DNA of 51,860 bases from Streptomyces himastatinicus ATCC 53653 (GCF_000158915.1 NZ_GG657754.1:7744445-7796304), one strand, 5' to 3'. Positions 24,250 through 33,311 are shown, numbered from the stretch's first letter. Translations and numbers: made by a program. Notes: generated by a model not told the origin, from the sequence alone.

Positions 24250-25392
24250 ATGGACAAGACCCTGCTCGTGACGAACGACTTCCCGCCCCGCCCCGGCGGC
24301 ATCCAGGCGTTCCTGCACAACATCGCCCTCCGCCTCGACCCGGCGCAGATCGTCGTCTACGCCTCCACCTGGAAGCACGGCGAGGAGGGCAAACAGGCCA
24401 CCGCCCGGTTCGACGCCGAGCAGCCGTTCCCCGTCATCCGCGACCGTACGACGATGCTGCTGCCCACGCCCCGCGTGACCCGCCGCGCCACCGAGCTGCT
24501 CCGCGAGCACGGCTGCCGCTCGGTGTGGTTCGGCGCCGCGGCGCCACTCGCGCTGATGGCCCCGGCACTGCGCAAGGCGGGGGCCGAACGGGCGGTGGCG
24601 ACCACGCACGGGCACGAGGCGGCCTGGGCCCAGCTCCCCGCCTCCCGGGCGCTGCTGCGCCGGATCGGCGAGGGTACGGACACGATCACCTACCTCGGCG
24701 AGTACACCCGCTCCCGCATCGCGGAAGCCCTCACCCCCGAGGCCGCGGCCCGCATGGTGCAACTGCCGCCGGGGGTGGACGAGAAGACGTTCCACCCGGG
24801 CTCGGGCGGGGACGAGATCCGGGCCCGGCTGGGGCTCGCGGAGCGGCCGGTCGTGGTGTGCGTATCGCGGCTGGTGCCGCGCAAGGGGCAGGACACGCTG
24901 ATCGAGGCGATGCCCCACATCCTGAAGCGGGTGCCGGCCGCGGTGCTGCTGATCGTGGGCGGCGGGCCGTACGAGAAGGATCTGCGACGGCTCGCGGAGA
25001 CGACGGGCGTGGCCGAATCCGTACGGTTCACCGGCCCGGTGCCCTGGGAGGAGCTGCCCGCCCACTACGGCGCGGGCGACGTGTTCGCCATGCCGTGCCG
25101 TACGCGGCGGGGCGGGCTGGACGTCGAGGGCCTGGGCATCGTCTACCTGGAGGCGTCCGCGACCGGGCTTCCGGTGGTCGCCGGGGACTCCGGCGGCGCA
25201 CCGGACGCGGTGCTGGAGGGCGAGACCGGCTGGGTGGTGCCGGGCGGCTCCGCGGAGCAGAGCGCGGAGCGGATCGTGGCCCTGCTGGAGGACGAGGCGC
25301 TGCGCCGCCGGATGGGCGAGCGGGGCCGCGCCTGGGTCGAGGAGCGCTGGCGCTGGGACCTGCTGGCGGACCGGCTGCGTTCGCTGCTGTGA
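24250..25392 (+). CDS. pimB: GDP-mannose-dependent phosphatidylinositol-monomannoside mannosyltransferase (PimB'-like)
   Basis: GT4-type glycosyltransferase of 380 residues that should add the second mannose to phosphatidylinositol mannosides at the inner membrane face. It resembles mycobacterial PimB' (Rv2188c) throughout: LLVTNDFPPRPGGIQ at the N-terminus, WFGAAAPLAL, THGHE, the donor-site string CVSRLVPRKGQDTLIEA and FAMPCRTR..GLDVEGLGIVYLEA with the retaining-GT Glu pair. ATG start preceded by TACTGT eight bases upstream, possibly leaderless. It is next to an acyl-CoA synthetase as in Mycobacterium. The exact acceptor in Streptomyces is inferred. Confidence 0.88.
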   Translation: MDKTLLVTNDFPPRPGGIQAFLHNIALRLDPAQIVVYASTWKHGEEGKQATARFDAEQPFPVIRDRTTMLLPTPRVTRRATELLREHGCRSVWFGAAAPLALMAPALRKAGAERAVATTHGHEAAWAQLPASRALLRRIGEGTDTITYLGEYTRSRIAEALTPEAAARMVQLPPGVDEKTFHPGSGGDEIRARLGLAERPVVVCVSRLVPRKGQDTLIEAMPHILKRVPAAVLLIVGGGPYEKDLRRLAETTGVAESVRFTGPVPWEELPAHYGAGDVFAMPCRTRRGGLDVEGLGIVYLEASATGLPVVAGDSGGAPDAVLEGETGWVVPGGSAEQSAERIVALLEDEALRRRMGERGRAWVEERWRWDLLADRLRSLL

Positions 25393-25398
25393 CGACAA

Positions 25399-25423
25399 CG
25401 GGCCCGGGGAAGCCCCGGGCCCG
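25399..25423. terminator. Hairpin between convergent pimB' and acyl-CoA synthetase genes
   Basis: CGGGCCCGGGG and CCCCGGGCCCG form a perfect 11-bp stem with an AAG loop, six bases after the pimB' stop. Confidence 0.8.
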
Positions 25424-25456
25424 GTCCAAGAGAAGTCCAAGAGAAGTCCAAGAGAA
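25424..25456. repeat. Tandem 11-bp repeat, three copies
   Basis: GTCCAAGAGAA is repeated exactly three times right after the terminator stem and 12 bases before the stop of the convergent gene. It is unlike the GC-rich surroundings and non-coding. Confidence 0.85.
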
Positions 25457-25468
25457 GCGCCGCGGCGC

Positions 25469-27163
25469 TCAGCCCCCGTACAGCGCCTCGATCTCCGTCG
25501 CGAAGTCCTTCGCCACCACATTCCGCTTGAGCTTCAGCGACGGCGTCACATGCCCCGAGTCCTCGGTGAACTGCTGCGTCAGCACCCGGAACTTCCGCAC
25601 CGACTCCGCCTTCGAGACCGCCGCGTTGCCGTCGTCCACGGCCGTCTGGATTTCGGCCAGCAGATCGGCGTCCTCGCGCAGGTCGGCCGCCGTCGCACCG
25701 GCCGGTTTGCCGTGTTCGGCGGCCCAGCGGGGCAGGAACTCCTCGTCCAGGGTGATCAGCGCGCCCACGAACGGGCGGCCGTCGCCGACGACCATGCACT
25801 CGGCGACCAGGGCGTGCGCCCGGATGCGGTCCTCGATCACCGCGGGGGCGACGTTCTTGCCGCCCGCGGTGATGATGATCTCCTTCTTGCGGCCGGTGAT
25901 GGTGAGGTAGCCGTCCTCGTCGAGGGTGCCGACGTCCCCGGTGTGGAACCAGCCGTCGGCCAGCGCCTCCGCCGTCGCCGCCTCGTTGTTCCAGTACTCC
26001 GTGAACAGGTGGTCCCCGTGCAGCATCACTTCGCCGTCGTCGGCGATACGGACCACCGAGCCCGGCATCGGCTGGCCGACCGAGCCGATCTTCTGCCGGT
26101 CCCACGGGTTGAAGGTGGTGGCCGCACAGGATTCGGTCAGGCCGTACCCCTCCAGCACCGTGAAGCCGATGCCCCGGGTAGAAGTGGCCGAGCCGCTCCG
26201 CCCAGCGGGCGCGCGGAGATGCGTGGTGCGCGGCGCTAGGCGCCCGATGGCGGCGTCGGCGGCCTTGTCGAAGATCTTTCCCTTGCCCTCGGCCTGGGCC
26301 TTGGCCCGCGCCGAGTTGTAGACCTTCTCGAAGACGCGCGGCACGCCCAGCACCAAGGTCGGCTGGAACGCGGCGAGTTCATCGGTGAGCGTCTTGATGT
26401 CCGAAACGTGGCCGAGTTTGATCGGTGCCAGGACCGCGCAAATCTCCACCAACCGCCCGAAGACATGCGCCTCCGGGAGGAAGAGCAGCACGGAGGAGTC
26501 ACCGGTGGCGAAGATCGGCTTGAGCCGCGCCACCGCGTTGCCGCATTCGGCGAAGAAGCTGCGGTGCGACAGGACGCAGCCCTTGGGGCGGCCGGTGGTG
26601 CCCGAGGTGTAGACGATGGTGGCGGGGGAGTCCGCGTTGGCGAGCGAGGAGCGCTCGTCCACCGTCTCGTCCTTGACGTCCGACCCCAGCGTCCGCAGCG
26701 TTCCGATCGCGTCGTCCTCGATCTGCCAGACGTGCTTCAACTCGGGCAGGGTGTCCCGTACGGACTCCACGGCCGCCTCGTGCACCCCGGTCTCGACGAG
26801 GACCGCGACTGCGCCCGAGTCGCTGAGGATCCACTGCACCTGCTCCGGTGAACTCGTCTCGTACACCGGCACGGTGATGGCGCCCGCGCTCCAGATGGCG
26901 AAGTCCAGCAGCGTCCACTCGTAGCGGGTGCGCGACATCAGGCCGACCCGGTCGCCCGCCGACACCCCGGCCGCGATCAGGCCCTTGGCGGCGGCGCGTA
27001 CCTCGGCCAGGAAGTCCGCCGCGGTGACGTCCTCCCACCGGCCGTCGACCTTGCGGCCGACCACCGCGACATCGGGGTGCTGCGTCGCGTTGCGTTGGAT
27101 GAGGTCCGTCAGATTGCCGTCGGCCGGAACCTCGTAAAGGGCCGGAAGGCTGAACTCGCGCAA
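25469..27163 (-). CDS. Long-chain acyl-CoA synthetase (FadD15-like) with an aberrant internal segment
   Basis: AMP-forming ligase that activates fatty acids. 564 residues, versus about 600 in relatives. Motifs include YTSGTTGRPKG (185-195), YGLTES (338-343), GWFHTGDVG and TGRKKEIIITAGGKNVAP. Residues about 305-327 (GRLAPRTTHL...SGSATST) do not resemble the family, and the expected stretch ending in SGGAPLGERLGHFYRGIGF is missing. Read in another frame, the same bases give fragments such as ERLGHFY, so indels plus a deletion lie at about 26170-26250. This is either a sequence error or a damaged enzyme. TTG start with GGAG upstream. Convergent with pimB'. Confidence 0.85.
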   Translation of the reverse strand: MREFSLPALYEVPADGNLTDLIQRNATQHPDVAVVGRKVDGRWEDVTAADFLAEVRAAAKGLIAAGVSAGDRVGLMSRTRYEWTLLDFAIWSAGAITVPVYETSSPEQVQWILSDSGAVAVLVETGVHEAAVESVRDTLPELKHVWQIEDDAIGTLRTLGSDVKDETVDERSSLANADSPATIVYTSGTTGRPKGCVLSHRSFFAECGNAVARLKPIFATGDSSVLLFLPEAHVFGRLVEICAVLAPIKLGHVSDIKTLTDELAAFQPTLVLGVPRVFEKVYNSARAKAQAEGKGKIFDKAADAAIGRLAPRTTHLRAPAGRSGSATSTRGIGFTVLEGYGLTESCAATTFNPWDRQKIGSVGQPMPGSVVRIADDGEVMLHGDHLFTEYWNNEAATAEALADGWFHTGDVGTLDEDGYLTITGRKKEIIITAGGKNVAPAVIEDRIRAHALVAECMVVGDGRPFVGALITLDEEFLPRWAAEHGKPAGATAADLREDADLLAEIQTAVDDGNAAVSKAESVRKFRVLTQQFTEDSGHVTPSLKLKRNVVAKDFATEIEALYGG

Positions 27164-27417
27164 GACTGCTGCTCCTCGTGGGCGCCGGCGCCGCTACAGG
27201 GCAATGGGGGGTGCTGGACTGCCCGGACGTTACCCATCGGTATGGCTGTGGGATAGGGGTTTCCGTACAGATGTTTTATGCGTCACACATCGCCCTCATA
27301 CTGCCCGCAGACTAGTGGACCGCCACCGGGGCCCGGAAGGAATCGCAGGTGGACGCGGGTCACTGTGCGAACGGAACACCTTACGGACGGATGGTCACAG
27401 GTCTTAGGGTGACACGC

Positions 27418-28188
27418 ATGCGAGTCCACGTGGTGAGTGACGTGCACGGGAACAGTCAGGATCTGGGGAAGGCGGGGGACGGGGCAGATGCCCTGATCTG
27501 CCTCGGCGACCTCGTCCTCTTCCTGGACTACGCAGACCACTCCCGCGGCATCTTCCCCGACCTCTTCGGTGTCGAGAACGCCGACCGCCTGGTCGAACTC
27601 CGCACCGCCCGCCGCTTCGAGGAGGCCCGCGATCTGGGCAACCGGCTGTGGGACGGGATGGACCGCCACGCGGCCATCGAGTCGGCCGTACGCAGGCAAT
27701 ACGCCGAGCTGTTCGCCGCGTTCCCCGCCCCGACGTACGCCACCTACGGCAATGTCGACATACCGGCGCTCTGGCCTGAATACGCCGAATCCGGCACCAC
27801 GATCCTCGACGGCGAGCGGGTCGAGATCGGCGGTCTCGTCTTCGGCTTCGTCGGCGGGGGCCTGCGCACCCCGATGCGCACCCCGTACGAGATCGACGAC
27901 GAGGCGTACGCCGAGAAGATCGCGGCGCTCGGCGGCCGCGGCGAGGTGGACGTGCTGTGCACCCACATCCCGCCCGAGGTGCCGGACCTCTGCTACGACA
28001 CCATCGCCCGCCGCTTCGAGCGCGGCAGCGAGGCGCTGCTGGACGCGATCCACACCATCCGGCCCCGCTATTCGCTTTTCGGTCATGTGCACCAACCGCT
28101 CGCCCGCCGGATGCGGATCGGCGCCACCGAATGCGTCAACGTCGGACACTTCGCCTCCTCCGGGACCCCCTGGACCCTGGAGTGGTGA
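27418..28188 (+). CDS. Calcineurin-like metallophosphoesterase
   Basis: 256 residues with the two-metal phosphoesterase motifs in order: DVHGN (8-12), CLGDLV, YGNVD, CTHIPPEVPD and FGHVHQP. It should hydrolyse phosphoesters with a bound metal pair. The substrate is not evident. The region between CLGDLV and YGNVD holds a helical insertion (about 45-100) that is Arg/Glu-rich. The ATG is preceded by TAGGGT with exactly seven bases between, so a leaderless start is likely. Divergent from the acyl-CoA synthetase gene and followed by the SRPBCC gene on the same strand. Confidence 0.85.
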   Translation: MRVHVVSDVHGNSQDLGKAGDGADALICLGDLVLFLDYADHSRGIFPDLFGVENADRLVELRTARRFEEARDLGNRLWDGMDRHAAIESAVRRQYAELFAAFPAPTYATYGNVDIPALWPEYAESGTTILDGERVEIGGLVFGFVGGGLRTPMRTPYEIDDEAYAEKIAALGGRGEVDVLCTHIPPEVPDLCYDTIARRFERGSEALLDAIHTIRPRYSLFGHVHQPLARRMRIGATECVNVGHFASSGTPWTLEW

Positions 28189-28254
28189 CCCACCCGCGAT
28201 AGCCTTCACCGGCAGACACCCCATGCGGCGGACCGGTACGGAGGAGCCACGGCG

Positions 28255-28692
28255 ATGGCGGAACACACCAGCTCGAGCATCACGATCGAGGCGGCCCCGG
28301 CCGACGTGATGGAGGTGATCGCCGACTTCGACCGTTACCCGGAGTGGTCCGGTGAGGTGAAGGAGGCCGACATCCTCACCAAGGACGGCCAGGGGCGCGG
28401 TGAGCAGGTACGGATGGTGCTCGACGCCGGGGCCATCAAGGACGACTACACGCTCCAGTACACCTGGAGCGGCGACCAGGTCAGCTGGTCCCTGCTCAAG
28501 TCCCAGATGCTGCGCACCCTCGACGGCTCCTACCGGCTGGCCGCGCTGGACGGTGGCAAGAGCACCGAGGTGACGTACCAGCTCACCGTCGACGTCAAGA
28601 TCCCCATGCTCGGCATGATCAAGCGCAAGGCCGAGAAGGTCATCATCGACCGGGCGCTCGCGGGTCTGAAGAAGCGCGTCGAGGCCGCTTAA
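28255..28692 (+). CDS. SRPBCC / START-like lipid-binding family protein
   Basis: 145 residues with the helix-grip opening ITIEAAPADVMEVIADFDRYPEWSGEVKEA, typical of polyketide cyclase/dehydrase-like proteins. The C-terminal helix is VIIDRALAGLKKRVEAA. The fold binds hydrophobic ligands, and no catalytic residues can be assigned. Its Mycobacterium counterpart (TB16.3, Rv2185c) sits next to the ArsA-like gene and near fadD15, matching the order here. ATG start with GAGGAG upstream. Confidence 0.85.
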   Translation: MAEHTSSSITIEAAPADVMEVIADFDRYPEWSGEVKEADILTKDGQGRGEQVRMVLDAGAIKDDYTLQYTWSGDQVSWSLLKSQMLRTLDGSYRLAALDGGKSTEVTYQLTVDVKIPMLGMIKRKAEKVIIDRALAGLKKRVEAA

Positions 28693-28817
28693 CCCCCGAT
28701 TCGGCGCGCGGCCGCCACCGGGCCGGGCGTGGGCCGGTGGCGGGGTACGCTCCGGCGGGGGCGGCCACCGGGAGCCGCACCGCACACCCACGTACCACCC
28801 TGCCGGAGGCTCTCTTC

Positions 28818-30170
28818 ATGCGTACGGTCCTCGTCACCGGTACGGGCGGCGCGGGCCGCACCACCGTGGCCGCCGCGACCGCCCTCGCCGCCGCCCGCGA
28901 GGGACAGCGCACCCTGCTGCTCACCGCGGACCGGGACGGCACGCCCGAGGCGCTGCTCGGCATCGGCCCGCTGCGCGGCGCCCCCGGGGGCAGCGCCGAC
29001 CGGCTGCCGTGGTCCGTACCCGTCGCGCTGACCCCGGGGCTGTGGGCGGCCCGGGTCGTGACCGAGGAGTGGTTCCGCGACGAGCTGACCGTCCTCCAGG
29101 ACCGCGGTCGCGGCATGCTCGACATGCTGGGCTCGACCCCGCTGGACGGCGAGGAGCTGACCGCGCTCCCCGGCGTGGAGTCGGTCGCACTGCTGCGCGC
29201 GCTGCGCGCCGCGCAGACCGCCCCGCCCGGCACCGGCTGGGACGTCCTCGTGGTCGACCTGCCGCCCGCGCCGGAGACCGTCGCCCTGCTCGCCCTGCCC
29301 GAACAACTGCGCCGCTATCTGCGGCGGCTGCTGCCCGCCGAGCGGCAGGCGGCCCGCGCGCTGCGGCCGATGCTGGCGCAGCTGGCCGGGATGCCGATGC
29401 CCGCGCAGAAGCTGTACGAGCTGGCCGAGCGCTGGGAGCACGAGCTGGCCGCCGTCCAGGGCGTCCTGGAGTCGGAGGCCACGACCGTACGGGTGGTGGT
29501 GGAGCCCGGGCCGCTCGCCGACCGCGCGCTGCGCACCGCCCGCGCCGGGCTCGCTCTCCACGGTTGCCGGGTGGAGTCGGTCATCGCCAACCGGCTGCTG
29601 CCCACCGGCACCCCCGACCCCTGGCTCGGGGCGCTGTCCGGACAGCAGCAGGCCGCGCTGAAGGACCTGTACGAGCAGTGGGCACCGGCCGTGCCGATCC
29701 GCGAGCTGCCGCACCTGGGCCGCGATCCGCAGGGCCTCGGCGACGCCACCGATGCCCCCGACACCGCCGACAGCGGCCCCGGTGACGACCCCGGAGTGGT
29801 CTCCGGGGTGGTGGTCTCCGGTGGGGGCGGCGCGCCCCGCCCGACCGCCGGTCTTGGCGCGCTGGCCGGTCCCGTCGGGGCGCCCGATCCGCGCCCTGAC
29901 CGCCCGGCGGCCGACCCGTGGACCGTCGAGGACCGGCTGGCCGACGAGGGGGTGCTGCTGTGGCGGCTGCCGCTGCCCGGTGCCTCCCGGGACGGGCTGA
30001 GTCTGGTCCGGCGCGGCGACGAACTGATCGTCACGGTCGGGACGTTCCACCGCGTGCTGCCGCTGCCGTCCGCGCTGCGCCGCTGCACGGTCTCCGGGGC
30101 CGGGCTGCGCGACGGCCACCTCCAGGTCCGCTTCACCCCGGACCCCGACCTGTGGCCGAGGCGGCCCTGA
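28818..30170 (+). CDS. ArsA/GET3-like ATPase homologue with degenerate P-loop
   Basis: 450-residue member of the deviant-Walker (ArsA/MinD) class. The N-terminus reads TVLVTGTGGAGRTT, so the motif at 8-16 is GTGGAGRTT. The signature Lys after the first Gly is Thr, and the P-loop Lys is Arg14. The Walker B-like VLVVDLPPAPET is present. A Pro/Gly/Asp-rich linker at about 318-370 leads to a small C-terminal HSP20-like beta domain (VLLWRLPLPGASRDGLSLVRRGDELIVTVG). ATP hydrolysis is doubtful with two Lys losses. ATG start with CCGGAGG seven to eight bases upstream. The order with SRPBCC matches Mycobacterium. Confidence 0.87.
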   Translation: MRTVLVTGTGGAGRTTVAAATALAAAREGQRTLLLTADRDGTPEALLGIGPLRGAPGGSADRLPWSVPVALTPGLWAARVVTEEWFRDELTVLQDRGRGMLDMLGSTPLDGEELTALPGVESVALLRALRAAQTAPPGTGWDVLVVDLPPAPETVALLALPEQLRRYLRRLLPAERQAARALRPMLAQLAGMPMPAQKLYELAERWEHELAAVQGVLESEATTVRVVVEPGPLADRALRTARAGLALHGCRVESVIANRLLPTGTPDPWLGALSGQQQAALKDLYEQWAPAVPIRELPHLGRDPQGLGDATDAPDTADSGPGDDPGVVSGVVVSGGGGAPRPTAGLGALAGPVGAPDPRPDRPAADPWTVEDRLADEGVLLWRLPLPGASRDGLSLVRRGDELIVTVGTFHRVLPLPSALRRCTVSGAGLRDGHLQVRFTPDPDLWPRRP

Positions 30171-30287
30171 CCTCCCGTACGCCCCTCCGCGGGCTCTGAC
30201 CGAGGCCCGTCGTTCCGGTAACGTCGAGAGCAAGCCCGGTTGAACGAACGGACCGGGCAGCCAGCCTCCCCGCCGCAGGAGTTCGCC

Positions 30288-30764
30288 ATGAGCGATGCCA
30301 CCGAGCGCCCCGCCGACAGCCCCGGCACCGACGTACCGGTCACCGAGATCGACCCCGATGCCTGGGAGCGCGCCTGCGCCGAGGACCTGGCCGCCGAGAA
30401 GGAACGGCGGCGGGCCCGGGAGGGTGGTGGCGAGGAGCCGGGCAGTGCCGCCGAGGAGCTGCGCAAGCTGGCCGACGCCGTCGCGGAGAAGCTGGCCGGA
30501 CTCCAGACCCCGCTCGCCGGTACGGCGGTGGAGGGGGCCGTACAACAGTTGATCGCAGGGGCGAAGGCGGCCGTTGAGCCGGTCATAGAGCGCAATCCCG
30601 ACGTATTCGAGCATCTCGCCAGCGCCGGAAGCGAACTGCTCGCCGCCTACCGCGCCGCCGTGACGGGCCAGGAAGAGCGTTGGACCCGCGGTGGCGACGA
30701 CAAGGACACATCTCACGGAGACGAAGGTCAGAGTTCGAGTAGTGAACACATCGACCTCGATTGA
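30288..30764 (+). CDS. SCO2127-like protein (DUF5304), upstream of glucokinase
   Basis: 158-residue soluble, acidic protein. A charged N-terminus (AWERACAEDLAAEKERRRARE), a helical middle (about 50-130) and a disordered acidic/Ser C-terminus. No catalytic motif. Position and character fit the ortholog of S. coelicolor SCO2127, a gene just upstream of glkA that has been reported to influence glucose uptake and carbon catabolite repression (recalled, not checked). ATG start with GCAGGAG and good spacing. The 57-bp gap to glkA suggests co-transcription. Confidence 0.78.
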   Translation: MSDATERPADSPGTDVPVTEIDPDAWERACAEDLAAEKERRRAREGGGEEPGSAAEELRKLADAVAEKLAGLQTPLAGTAVEGAVQQLIAGAKAAVEPVIERNPDVFEHLASAGSELLAAYRAAVTGQEERWTRGGDDKDTSHGDEGQSSSSEHIDLD

Positions 30765-30821
30765 GCGCTACCTCCGGTACCGTTAGCCGTGGCGGGGTTC
30801 GACCAAATAACTGAGGGACTC

Positions 30822-31763
30822 ATGGGACTCACCATCGGCGTCGACATCGGCGGCACGAAGATCGCGGCTGGCGTGGTCGACGAAGAGGGCTCGATTCTCG
30901 AAACGAGCAAGGTATCGACCCCGCCGACCCCCGAGGGAGTCGTCGACGCCATCGCGGACGCGGTGCGCAAGGTCAGCACCGGTCATGACGTCGAGGCGGT
31001 CGGCATCGGTGCGGCCGGTTACGTGGACGACAAGCGCGCCACGGTGCTCTTCGCGCCCAACATCAACTGGCGGCACGAGGCGCTGAAGGACAAGGTCGAG
31101 CAGCGCGTCGGCCTGCCCGTCGTCGTCGAGAACGACGCGAACGCGGCCGCGTGGGGCGAGTACCGCTTCGGCGCCGGCGCGGGCCACGACGACGTCGTGT
31201 GCATCACCCTCGGCACCGGCCTCGGCGGCGGCATCATCATCGGCGGCAAGCTGCACCGCGGCCGCTTCGGCGTCGCGGCCGAGTTCGGCCACATAAGAGT
31301 CGTCCCCGACGGTCTGCTCTGCGGCTGCGGCAGCCAGGGCTGCTGGGAGCAGTACGCCTCGGGCCGCGCCCTGGTGCGTTACGCCAAGCAGCGCGCCGCC
31401 GCCACCCCGGAGAACGCCGAGATCCTGCTCGGCCTCGGCGACGGCACCGCCGAGAACATCGAGGGCAAGCACATCAGCGACGCCGCCCGCCAGGGCGACC
31501 CGGTCGCCATCGACTCCTTCCGCGAGCTGGCCCGCTGGGCCGGGGCCGGGCTCGCCGACCTCGCCTCGCTCTTCGACCCCTCGGCGTTCATCGTCGGCGG
31601 CGGGGTCTCCGACGAGGGCGATCTCGTCCTGGAGCCGATCCGCAAGTCGTTCCGCCGCTGGCTGGTCGGCAACCAGTGGCGGCCGCACGCCCAGGTGCTG
31701 GCCGCCCAGCTCGGCGGCAAGGCCGGGCTGGTCGGCGCGGCCGACCTCGCCCGCCAGGGCTGA
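30822..31763 (+). CDS. glkA: Glucokinase, ROK family
   Basis: Phosphorylates glucose with ATP and, in Streptomyces, is central to glucose repression. 313 residues. Phosphate-binding GVDIGGTK (6-13), catalytic D105 (VENDANAAAWGE), and the ROK signature with zinc ligands H157, C167, C169 and C174 (EFGHIRVVPDG, CGCGSQGCWEQYASG). A second nucleotide motif is ITLGTGLGGGIIIGGKL. The ATG at 30822 has GAGGGA close upstream. An earlier in-frame GTG at 30789 has none. Co-directional with the SCO2127-like gene. Confidence 0.95.
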   Translation: MGLTIGVDIGGTKIAAGVVDEEGSILETSKVSTPPTPEGVVDAIADAVRKVSTGHDVEAVGIGAAGYVDDKRATVLFAPNINWRHEALKDKVEQRVGLPVVVENDANAAAWGEYRFGAGAGHDDVVCITLGTGLGGGIIIGGKLHRGRFGVAAEFGHIRVVPDGLLCGCGSQGCWEQYASGRALVRYAKQRAAATPENAEILLGLGDGTAENIEGKHISDAARQGDPVAIDSFRELARWAGAGLADLASLFDPSAFIVGGGVSDEGDLVLEPIRKSFRRWLVGNQWRPHAQVLAAQLGGKAGLVGAADLARQG

Positions 31764-31779
31764 CGGCCAGAGGGGGACC

Positions 31780-32556
31780 GTGGTGCTCGCGGATCTGCCC
31801 GCCTCCACCAGCGGCCCGGACGGGGCCGTGGTGCGGGTGCTCAGCTACAACATCCGCTCACTGCGCGACGACCGCGAGGCGCTGGCCCGGGTGATCCGGG
31901 CCTGCGACCCCGATGTGGTCTGCGTCCAGGAGGCACCGCGCTTCTTCCGCTGGCGCAAGGCCGTCGCCCGGCTGGCCCGCGAGACCGGCCTCGTCTACGC
32001 CACGGGCGGGGCCACCGCCACCGGCCCCATGATCCTCACCTCGCTGCGCGCCCAGGTCGAGCGGACCGAGGACATCCTGTTACCCCGCGTCCCCGGCCTG
32101 CACCGGCGCGGCTTCGCCACCGCCGTACTGCGCTTCGGCGGCGGACACCGGGACGATGACGGTATTCGCCTCGGCGTCGTCAGCTGCCATCTGAGCCTGG
32201 CCGCGGCCGAGCGTTACGACCAGGCCGGGATGCTGCTGGACCGGGTCGCCGCGCTCGACGTGCCGTACGCCGTCGCCGCCGGGGACATCAACGAGCAGCC
32301 CGACGGGCGCGCCTTCCGCCGCATCGCCGGGACGCTGCGGGACGGCTGGGCCACCGAGCCGTGGGGGAGCGAGCACACGTTCGACCCGGGGGATCCGCGC
32401 CGCCGCATCGACGCGCTGTTCGCATCCGACGGCATCGAGATCATCGGCTGTGGGGTGCCGTCCGGGCTGCCCGGCGTCGGCGACGCCGATCTGCGGGCGG
32501 CCACGGACCACCTGCCGGTCCTGGCCGCGCTCCGGCTGCCCCGCGTGGCCGCGTAG
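31780..32556 (+). CDS. Endonuclease/exonuclease/phosphatase-family hydrolase
   Basis: 258 residues of the metal-dependent EEP (DNase I-like) fold: VLSYNIRSLRDD at the start, CVQEAP (metal Glu), VVSCHLS, VAAGDINEQPDG (Asp-Asn pair), RRRIDALFAS and the final catalytic ATDHLPVLA (Asp-His). No signal peptide, so it acts in the cytoplasm. The substrate could be nucleic acid or a phospholipid head group. GTG start (two adjacent GTG codons) with AGGGGGA upstream, 16 bp after glkA, so probably in the same operon. Confidence 0.87.
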   Translation: MVLADLPASTSGPDGAVVRVLSYNIRSLRDDREALARVIRACDPDVVCVQEAPRFFRWRKAVARLARETGLVYATGGATATGPMILTSLRAQVERTEDILLPRVPGLHRRGFATAVLRFGGGHRDDDGIRLGVVSCHLSLAAAERYDQAGMLLDRVAALDVPYAVAAGDINEQPDGRAFRRIAGTLRDGWATEPWGSEHTFDPGDPRRRIDALFASDGIEIIGCGVPSGLPGVGDADLRAATDHLPVLAALRLPRVAA

Positions 32557-32579
32557 CCCCTTCGGTCAGAGGAAAGCGT

Positions 32580-33311
32580 TCAGACGACGGCGCCGCGCCC
32601 CGGGTCGTCGTCCTCCTCGTCGTCGCTGTCCTGCATCCGCATCACCAGCGTGACGAAACCGCCCAGGAAGCCGCCGACGCCCAGCGTCGCGATCCACCAG
32701 GTCAGCTCCACCTGGAACAGCACCACGCCGAGCAGCAGCAGCGGCCCGCCCAGCACACCCAGCCAGGCGAACCGGGACGTGGTGTCGGACTCGGGGAGCG
32801 GCGGCGGCTCGGGCGGGACGAAATGGCCCTCGTCGGTCTCGTCGAAGTCGTCATCGGAGGACTCCGCGGCGTCCCAGTCGCGCGGGCCCACGCCCGGCGC
32901 GAACACGATGAAGCTGCCGACGGGCTTGTCGCCCTTGCCGGCGGCATCGCCCGGATCGCTCTTGTCGGCCTTGTCTGCTTTATCGGCCTTGGCGAGGGTG
33001 TCCGGGGGCGTCGCGCTCCTGCGGTCGTCCTCGGCGTCGGGGTCGAAGTCGTCCTCGAAACGGCCCTCGAAGCGGTCGTCCAGCCCGTCGTCCAGCTCGT
33101 CCAGCGGGTCGTCGCGGCGGTCGTCACGCCGCTCCTCGCGGCGGGAGTCCTCGCGGCCCCACTTCTCCGTCAGGTTCTCGGCGACGGGCCACTTCTCCGC
33201 ACCCGGCGGATCCGGCGGCTCTTCCCCGTACGCGGCGACGATCGCCGCGAAGGCGGCGTCGTCGTCCCGGCGCGCCCCCGCCTCATTCTCGTTCGAATCG
33301 CGCTCAGCCAC
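32580..33311 (-). CDS. Acidic protein with C-terminal membrane anchor
   Basis: 243 residues, not recognised as a named family. Residues 1-165 are highly charged and low in complexity (Asp/Glu/Arg runs around 50-100, and ADKADKADKSD near 110), and PPEPPPLPE precedes two membrane helices at about 176-200 and 203-222. A short acidic tail follows. The bulk is likely a disordered cytoplasmic region tied to the membrane. The GTG start overlaps the last eight bases of the upstream esterase gene, so translation is coupled. Confidence 0.75.
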   Translation of the reverse strand: MAERDSNENEAGARRDDDAAFAAIVAAYGEEPPDPPGAEKWPVAENLTEKWGREDSRREERRDDRRDDPLDELDDGLDDRFEGRFEDDFDPDAEDDRRSATPPDTLAKADKADKADKSDPGDAAGKGDKPVGSFIVFAPGVGPRDWDAAESSDDDFDETDEGHFVPPEPPPLPESDTTSRFAWLGVLGGPLLLLGVVLFQVELTWWIATLGVGGFLGGFVTLVMRMQDSDDEEDDDPGRGAVV

